Under the pieces are notes generated by a model. It worked only from the letters and a program-made list of their open reading frames with translations, was not told where the DNA came from and ran no database searches. From Deltaproteobacteria bacterium (lineage in GTDB: Bacteria; Desulfobacterota; GWC2-55-46), in the NCBI GenBank assembly GCA_016234935.1, contig JACRNL010000003.1, positions 1-64,000 on the forward strand: 64,000 nucleotides of DNA. The letters run 5' to 3'. This document shows positions 58,909-64,000 of the stretch, piece after piece. The translations under genes and the position numbers were made by a program. The stretch's first letter is position 1. Each line of letters opens with the position of its first letter.

Positions 58909-60437
58909 AAAAACGGATACTCTGTTCGATAATCTCAGGGATACTGCTTATCCTTTCCTTTCCGCCCTTTGGCCTCGGCTTTTTAGCGTGGTTCGCGCTT
59001 GTGCCGCTCATGTTCGCCGCGGCGGGCCAAAGGGCAAGGGACGGTTTCTTCACGGGCCTTCTTGCGGGCTTTGTCTTCTACGTCGGGACTGTCTACTGGG
59101 TCGTCAACTCCATGTATTTTTACGGAGGCGTGCCGGTCTGGATAAGCGTGCCGGTGATGCTCCTTCTGGCGGCGTATATGGCCCTTTATTTCGGGGCCTT
59201 TTGCGTCTTCTTTTCTCAGACGGGCAGGGTCGGCGGCTTCGCGGCGCTCGCCTTCTCCCCTGCCGTGTGGGTGGCCCTTGAATATCTGCGGGCGCATCTC
59301 CTTACCGGCTTTCCGTGGATACTGCTCGGCTATTCGCAGACGCCGTATCTGCCGGTCATACAGATAGCCGACATCACGGGCGTATACGGGATTTCATTTG
59401 TAATTGTCATCGTCAACGCCGCCGTGTTCCTCTACGTGAAGTCAGTCATGGCAAAGGAGCCTTACAGGCCGGTCAGGGAGGCCGTTGTTGCCCTCGGGAT
59501 ATTGATTTCGGTCTTCAGTTATGGTCTCATGAGGATGAAACAGGTGGATGCGGACGCGCTCTCATGGAGGGGGATCAACGTCGCCGCGGCGCAGGGCAAC
59601 ATAGACCAGTCGGTCAAGTGGGACCCGGCGCGCCAGAAGGAAACGACAGAGATATACCGCGGATTAACCAAAGAGGCGTCGGCCCTTGGAGCCAGCCTCA
59701 TTGTCTGGCCCGAAACAGCCGCCCCGTTCTTCCTCGGCGAAGATTCGCCGCAGACAGAATTTGTCCGCGGCGTTGCGCGGGAGACGAACTCATACATCCT
59801 CGCCGGAACCCTGCGCTCCGATTACAGCATGGAAAGGCATGGGCTTGAATACTTCAACAGCGCCGTGCTCATTACGCCTGGAGGAGAGTTTAAGGGAAGG
59901 TACGACAAGACGCACCTCGTGCCTTTCGGCGAGTATGTCCCGCTTAAGAGGTTCTTGCCGTTTGTTAAAAAGCTCACCGCCGGCGTCGGGGATTTTTCCG
60001 AAGGGCCGGGGCCTGTTCCCATAAAGTTCAACGGCGAGGGCATCGGCATACTTATCTGCTATGAGGCGATATTCCCGGAGATTTCAAGGGGAGCGGTGAA
60101 AAACGGCGCGACGCTTCTTGCCAATATTACCAATGACGCCTGGTTCGGCAGGTCGAGCGCGCCGTACCAGCACTTTGACATGACCGTCATGCGGTCGGTC
60201 GAGAACAGGATTTATACGGTAAGGTCCGCCAACACCGGCATAAGCGGCTTCATAGACCCGGTTGGAAGGGTCGTGAAAAAGAGCGGTCTTTTCCAGAGGG
60301 AGACCCTCGGCGCCGAGGTGCGCCTGAGAAGGGGCGGTTATACCTTTTATACCGTAAACGGCGACATATTCGCGTACGGATGCCTTGCGCTCTCAGGCCT
60401 GTTCGTATTATCAAGACTCTTGCGCAGAAGAAGATAG
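58905..60437 (+). CDS. lnt: Apolipoprotein N-acyltransferase
   Basis: A 510-residue inner-membrane enzyme: six hydrophobic helices, then a nitrilase-type domain. The catalytic triad is visible as Glu in VWPETAAPF (about 268), Lys in YDKTHLVPFGEYVP (about 334) and Cys in ILICYEAIFPE (about 385). It adds the third acyl chain to lipoproteins, several of which are encoded in the cytochrome locus. Confidence 0.95.
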   Translation: MKKRILCSIISGILLILSFPPFGLGFLAWFALVPLMFAAAGQRARDGFFTGLLAGFVFYVGTVYWVVNSMYFYGGVPVWISVPVMLLLAAYMALYFGAFCVFFSQTGRVGGFAALAFSPAVWVALEYLRAHLLTGFPWILLGYSQTPYLPVIQIADITGVYGISFVIVIVNAAVFLYVKSVMAKEPYRPVREAVVALGILISVFSYGLMRMKQVDADALSWRGINVAAAQGNIDQSVKWDPARQKETTEIYRGLTKEASALGASLIVWPETAAPFFLGEDSPQTEFVRGVARETNSYILAGTLRSDYSMERHGLEYFNSAVLITPGGEFKGRYDKTHLVPFGEYVPLKRFLPFVKKLTAGVGDFSEGPGPVPIKFNGEGIGILICYEAIFPEISRGAVKNGATLLANITNDAWFGRSSAPYQHFDMTVMRSVENRIYTVRSANTGISGFIDPVGRVVKKSGLFQRETLGAEVRLRRGGYTFYTVNGDIFAYGCLALSGLFVLSRLLRRRR

Positions 60438-60479
60438 AAAGTTTTCAGAAAGATAAAATCGTCATTCCGGAGGCATGCA

Positions 60480-61581
60480 ATGTTTGAAGAGATAAAAGAA
60501 AAGCTCAAAGACGCAAAGGTTCGTTTCGAAGGCTTGCGGAGTTATCTTTGACCAGGCGGCACGGGACAAAGAGCTTAGAGAGATAGAAGCGCGCTCCGCC
60601 GACCCGGCGTTGTGGTCAGACCAGGACGAGGCGCAGAAGGTGATGAGAAAGAAGGCGCAGATAATCAGCCGTCTTTCAGCCATAGAAAAGATACGCTCGG
60701 CTATCGAGGAGTCGGAGCTTCTTTTAGAGCTTGCCGAGGAGGCCAAAGACGCCGCCGCGGCAAAGGAGTCAGAGGGCAAGTTAGGCGAGGCGGTCTCGGC
60801 CTTGACAGCCGCCGACGTGGAAAGGATGCTCGGCGGCGAGCACGACAGGTCAAGTGCCATCGTCGCCATACACCCCGGCGCCGGAGGCACCGAGGCGCAG
60901 GACTGGGCGTCCATGCTGCTAAGGATGTACTTGCGCTGGGCCGAGAAGAAGTCTTACGCAGTGGACGTCGTTGACTGCCAGCCCGGCGACGAGGCCGGGG
61001 TAAAGAGCGCCACCTTCACGGTCAGCGGCGAGTTCGCCTACGGATACCTGAAGGCCGAGGTTGGCATCCACAGGCTCGTTCGCATCTCCCCGTTTGACGC
61101 CAACAAGAGGCGGCACACATCCTTCGTGTCGGTCTTTGTCTACCCTGAGGTGGAAGACACGGGCGAGATAGAGATAAACGCCGTTGACTTGAAGATAGAC
61201 ACCTTCCGCGCAAGCGGCGCGGGCGGTCAGCACGTCAACAAGACGGATTCGGCCATCCGCATAACGCACATGCCGACCGGCATCGTCGTGCAGTGCCAGA
61301 ATGAACGGAGCCAGCACAAGAACAAGGCCATGGCGCTTAAGATCCTGCGCGCCCGCCTCTATGAGCTGAAGCTCAAAGAGGAGGAGGAAAAGATGGACGA
61401 GTTCGCCAAGGACAAGCGCGACATAGCCTGGGGCCATCAGATAAGGTCATACGTCCTCCAGCCCTACCGCATGGTGAAAGACCACAGAACCGGCGTGGAA
61501 ACCGGCAACGTGGACGCGGTGCTAGACGGCGAGCTTGACAAGTTCATAGAGGGGTTTCTGCTGGCAAAGGCGGGCGGGTAG
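60480..61581 (+). CDS. prfB: Peptide chain release factor 2, with programmed +1 frameshift
   Basis: ATG 60480 opens 23 codons (MFEEIKEKLKDAKVRFEGLR...) that end in CTT TGA C at 60546-60552. Skipping T60549 continues with DQAARDKELREIE in the frame of the track ORF (60610-61581). GGAG lies 4 bp before the slip site, as in the usual prfB signal, which is UGA-sensing and self-regulating. The full protein is 366 residues. It has SPF (RLVRISPFDANKR) for stop-codon reading and GGQ (GAGGQHVNKTDSA, about 246). The coding joins are 60480-60548 and 60550-61581. Confidence 0.96.
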
Positions 61582-61590
61582 GTTTTGGGT

Positions 61591-61630
61591 TTTCGATGTT
61601 TCGGCGTGGGGACACGCCGAAACATCGAAA
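61591..61630 (+). terminator. Perfect hairpin after prfB
   Basis: TTTCGATGTTTCGGCGTG-ggga-CACGCCGAAACATCGAAA, an 18-bp stem. Related hairpins lie at 62301 and 32393, so it is also a repeat family. Family A units follow at 61634-61780. Confidence 0.8.
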
Positions 61631-61633
61631 AAC

Positions 61634-61782
61634 ATATCCCTGATAGATACATTCGGGGATGACAGCTAAATATATTCCGACAGGGACGAATATATCATAA
61701 GTTGTCGTTCCCGAGGCTTTAAATAGTTGTCATTCCCGATGACTTTTATCGGGAATCCGGAGGGGCATCGAAGCATCTAATT
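61634..61782. repeat. Family A palindromes
   Basis: ATCCCTGATAGATACATTCGGGGATGACAG, a partial CGTTCCCGAGGCTTTAAAT, and TTGTCATTCCCGATGACTTTTATCGGGAATCCGGAGGGGC. Confidence 0.85.
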
Positions 61783-61809
61783 TTGGGATTTAATAAAATT
61801 ATACTTGTA

Positions 61810-61838
61810 TTGAACTTTCAAGCAAGCTCCGGTAGAAT
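61810..61838 (+). promoter_or_regulatory. Promoter of the second hicBA pair
   Basis: TTGAAC (61810-61815), 17-bp spacer, TAGAAT (61833-61838), then GAGGAG before ATG 61861. Confidence 0.65.
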
Positions 61839-61860
61839 CAACCGATAAGAGGAGACCTTT

Positions 61861-62073
61861 ATGCCTAAAAAATTTACCGCTGTTATAACGAAAGAAGAGA
61901 ACTGGTATGTGGCCCATTGCGTCGAGCTTGGCGTGGTCAGCCAGGGTAAGACCATTGAAGAGGCGCAGACTAATCTAAAAGAGGCAGTGGTGCTTTATCT
62001 GGATAGCTTTGGGTCTGATGACATGCCTGAAAGCACAGGCGAAGTGCTGCTTTATCCTCTTGAGGTGGCCTGA
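61861..62073 (+). CDS. hicB: HicB-like antitoxin (second pair)
   Basis: A 70-residue protein with the short HicB fold: FTAVITKEENWYVAHCVELG and SQGKTIEEAQTNLKEAVVLYL. The stop shares a base with the HicA start (TGATG), so the two are coupled. It lies between prfB and the ATP synthase genes, bracketed by GATGTTTCGGCGTG hairpins, which suggests a separately acquired cassette. Confidence 0.9.
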   Translation: MPKKFTAVITKEENWYVAHCVELGVVSQGKTIEEAQTNLKEAVVLYLDSFGSDDMPESTGEVLLYPLEVA

Positions 62074-62294
62074 TGTCAAGGCTTCCTGTCCTGTCCGGAC
62101 AAGAACTTATCAGGGTTTTACATAAGGCAGGGTTCCAAACTGTGCGTCAAAAAGGAAGCCACGTCAGTCTTCAAAAGGAAGACTTCAAGACCGTCGTTCC
62201 TCTTCATAATGAACTCGCAAAGGGTACGCTTCTTGGCATCCTGAAACAATGCGGATTATCAAAAGAGGAATTGAACGGTCTTCTGAAAAGTTAG
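62073..62294 (+). CDS. hicA: HicA-like toxin (second pair)
   Basis: A 73-residue protein of normal HicA length: SGQELIRVLHKAGFQTVRQKGSHVSLQ with the catalytic His in GSHVSL, then VVPLHNELAKGTLLGILKQCGLS. A probable translation-independent mRNA interferase neutralised by the upstream HicB. Unlike the first copy its end is intact. Confidence 0.92.
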   Translation: MSRLPVLSGQELIRVLHKAGFQTVRQKGSHVSLQKEDFKTVVPLHNELAKGTLLGILKQCGLSKEELNGLLKS

Positions 62295-62300
62295 GTCTTT

Positions 62301-62333
62301 GTTGTTTCGGCGTGTGGATATGCCGAAACATCA
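62301..62333 (+). terminator. Hairpin after the second hicBA pair
   Basis: TTGTTTCGGCGTG-tgga-TATGCCGAAACATC, closely related to the hairpin after prfB. Confidence 0.65.
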
Positions 62334-62443
62334 GCTTACCGGTATCTCCCTCACCAGCCGCCCCTTTAACGCCCCTAATGCCTCGAAATCCCTTTTTCCG
62401 TCTGTTCGCCAGCCTTGCTTCAATGAGAAAAACAGAAATTCCC

Positions 62444-62474
62444 TTGACATTCCCTTCCGCCATATGCTAACAAT
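62444..62474 (+). promoter_or_regulatory. Possible promoter of the ATP synthase genes
   Basis: TTGACA (62444-62449) with a weak TAACAA at 62468 (18-bp spacer). The -10 is poor, so this is tentative. Confidence 0.3.
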
Positions 62475-62537
62475 ACTCTGTTTTACATTTCAAAATCCCC
62501 ATAATTTAAAAGGGCATTTTCGCATCAGGGTCTAACC

Positions 62538-63512
62538 ATGCTGGATATTGATATTACAGTAGTATACCAGATTGCCGGCTATCTTATCCTGCTGGCCATT
62601 CTGCATCCGCTGCTTTATAAGCCTATTATAAAGCTTTTGAAGGACAGGGAAGAGAAGATAGGCGGCTCTCTGAAGAGCGCGGAGATCATCGAAAAAGAGG
62701 TTTTGGACGGCATGGCCGCCTATGAAAAGCGGATAAAGGACGCTACCATCAAAGGACTTGAGGGAAAAAACCGCCTCATGCAGCAGGCATTGATAGACGA
62801 AAGGGCCCTTCTTGAAAAGGCCGCGAAAGAGGCCGCTGAAGAGCTGACGGTAATCAGGGGCAGGCTGTCTGCCAACAAGGGTTCTGCGCTGATTCACCTC
62901 AAGAAGGAAACCGGAGAGCTTTCTAAAAATATCGCAGGAAAGATACTCGGCAGAAATGTCGCGGTGATGCTCATCGCGTTTATCCTGCCGCTTTTGCCGC
63001 TTATCGCTTTTGCAGCGGAGCGTGAGGAAGATCATCACGGTTCTTCAGGAGAGATCTGGCGGCTGGTAACCTTTATAATCGTCGCTGTCGGCGTATATTT
63101 TGTCTGGAAGAAGGTTGTCGGGCCGATGCTCGGCAAGAGGGCCGTTGACATAGAAAAGGCGATGGCCGACGCCAGGGCCGCGAAGGAAGCGGCTGACAGG
63201 AAGATTGAAGAATACAAGGTAAAGCTCGCAGCGCTCGAAAAAAGGATTTCAGAGATATCTGAGGATTTAAGGAAAGAGGGCGAGGCGGAAAAGCGCAGGA
63301 TATTGGCGGAAGCTGAAAAGGCCGTCCAGAAGTTCAAGGCGCAGGCGCAGATAACGATAGAGCAGGAGATTAAAAAGGCCCGCCTGGAGATACAGGCCGA
63401 GGTCGCCGAGCTTGCCGTGAAGATGGCCGAAGAAATATTAAGAAAAGAAATAAGGCCGGAGGATCAGGATAAGCTCGTAAGGGGCTATCTGGAGAATCTG
63501 AGGCTTAATTAA
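62538..63512 (+). CDS. atpF: ATP synthase F0 b' and b subunits in one reading frame
   Basis: A 324-residue ORF. Residues 1-143 are a b'-like subunit: N-terminal helix (VVYQIAGYLILLAILHPLLY), then charged helix ending NIAGKILGRNVAV. Residues 144-324 are a complete b subunit beginning MLIAFILPLLPLIAFAAEREE, a signal-like segment seen in such b subunits, then a second membrane helix (LVTFIIVAVGVYFVWKKVVG) and a long coiled coil to LVRGYLENLRL. The join GCG GTG ATG CTC keeps frame where separate genes normally overlap. Either a true fusion, or b is also started internally at ATG 62967. The stalk links F1 to the membrane rotor. Confidence 0.85.
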   Translation: MLDIDITVVYQIAGYLILLAILHPLLYKPIIKLLKDREEKIGGSLKSAEIIEKEVLDGMAAYEKRIKDATIKGLEGKNRLMQQALIDERALLEKAAKEAAEELTVIRGRLSANKGSALIHLKKETGELSKNIAGKILGRNVAVMLIAFILPLLPLIAFAAEREEDHHGSSGEIWRLVTFIIVAVGVYFVWKKVVGPMLGKRAVDIEKAMADARAAKEAADRKIEEYKVKLAALEKRISEISEDLRKEGEAEKRRILAEAEKAVQKFKAQAQITIEQEIKKARLEIQAEVAELAVKMAEEILRKEIRPEDQDKLVRGYLENLRLN

Positions 63513-63576
63513 GTTTTTTTGTTCCTTCCCGGCTTAAGGGGATTGGCGCAGGCAGGGTTTGACAGAGCGCTTCCTT

Positions 63577-63622
63577 TTGTTCCTCTCCCCATGGGGGAGA
63601 GGGAAGGGTGAGGGGGCGGTCA
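63577..63622. repeat. Family E repeat inside the atp operon
   Basis: TCCTCTCCCCATGGGGGAGAGGGAAGGGTGAGGGGG, between the b subunit and delta subunit genes. Confidence 0.85.
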
Positions 63623-63667
63623 GGCATAGATTCCATTGAATTCAGCCCGGTTATATTCAAAGGACAG

Positions 63668-64000
63668 ATGAAAAGAACAACGGCTTCCAAAAGGTTTGCC
63701 AGGGCGCTCATCGAGATATCCATTGAGGATAATGCCGCCGAACAGTACGCGCGCGAGCTGCGCGATATGGCCGCCGTATTCGCCGGTAATCCGGAGCTGT
63801 ATAAGTTATTCTTAAACCCCATGTACACCCTCGCCGAGAGGAATGCGCTCATGGACAAGATAGCCTCGGCGGTTCACGTTTCAAGGCACGTGGGGGCTTT
63901 TTTAAGGATACTCGTGCAGACGAGGAACATCAGGTTCCTTGAAGACGTCCTTGCGGCGTATATCAGGCTTGAGGACGAGAGGGCGGGAAGGGTGAGGGCG
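63668..64000 (+). CDS. atpH: ATP synthase delta subunit (5' part, cut by window end)
   Basis: ATG 63668 opens 111 codons that run off the window: TTASKRFARALIEISIEDNAAE, ELRDMAAVFAGNPELYKLFLNP and VGAFLRILVQTRNIRFLEDV match the AtpH family (F1 delta, the clamp between stator stalk and F1). The usual length is about 180 residues, so roughly 60% is present. The ORF track does not list it because it has no stop in the window. atpA and the rest should follow. Confidence 0.92.
   Translation, partial: MKRTTASKRFARALIEISIEDNAAEQYARELRDMAAVFAGNPELYKLFLNPMYTLAERNALMDKIASAVHVSRHVGAFLRILVQTRNIRFLEDVLAAYIRLEDERAGRVRA

Overview
The window looks like a chromosomal contig of a Gram-negative, respiring, probably anaerobic or facultative bacterium. 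LpxC, apolipoprotein N-acyltransferase and an outer-membrane barrel indicate an outer membrane. There are many c-type cytochromes, split b'/b type ATP synthase genes, a benzoyl/2-hydroxyglutaryl-CoA type activase and O2-independent quinone genes. Gene content fits a Desulfobacterota- or Nitrospirota-like lineage; I cannot fix the phylum from sequence alone. No rRNA or tRNA gene was seen.

Layout. (1) 1-4.4 kb is a defence/mobile edge: a type I-C-like CRISPR array running in from the left, a fragment resembling the DISARM protein DrmB, a Fic enzyme, a dead IS3-family element and an XRE regulator. (2) 4.4-9.9 kb: galT, a Nudix hydrolase, a 925-aa unknown protein and a HEAT-repeat protein. (3) 9.9-22.1 kb, all on the minus strand, is a candidate extracellular electron-transfer locus: TPR protein, 782-aa outer-membrane barrel, two formylglycine-generating-enzyme-like proteins (one fused to a diheme cytochrome), monoheme lipoprotein cytochrome, parvulin PPIase, tetraheme cytochrome, NHL propeller lipoprotein and triheme lipoprotein cytochrome. 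It resembles in content the loci of Geobacter filament cytochromes. (4) 22.5-34.1 kb: MinD-like ATPase, phosphoribosyltransferase, PrpD/PrpB-like pair, a second decayed IS3 element that beheads a CBS-HEPN gene, TldD and three more cytochromes. (5) 34.5-42.3 kb: DEAD-box helicase; a minus-strand Fe-S group (Mrp, ScdA_N, DUF1858, ferredoxin, NifU domain); a divergent heme-copper-oxidase-like protein with heme O synthase and a cytochrome c. (6) 42.5-53.8 kb: a 1400-aa activase/dehydratase fusion, asd, truA, then ubiV, a phasin-like gene, ubiB, ubiE and a ubiT-like gene, a quinone cluster. (7) 54.7-64 kb: lpxC, phoH, ybeY, hicBA, a DgkA-PAP2 fusion, lnt, prfB (with its +1 frameshift), a second hicBA, a fused b'-b ATP synthase subunit and the start of atpH.

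Intergenic DNA is unusually rich in short palindromic repeats of at least six families. One family sits in frame inside three coding positions. Three genes (prpB, tldD, ybeY) have an extra copy of their 3' end downstream; the tldD copy differs only by synonymous changes, so it came from a functional relative.

The strongest leads are the cytochrome/PPIase/NHL/barrel locus with its heme-FGE fusion, the CRISPR spacer pairs that sample diverged versions of the same protospacers, the palindromes inside proteins, the quinone cluster and the fused ATP synthase stator subunit.
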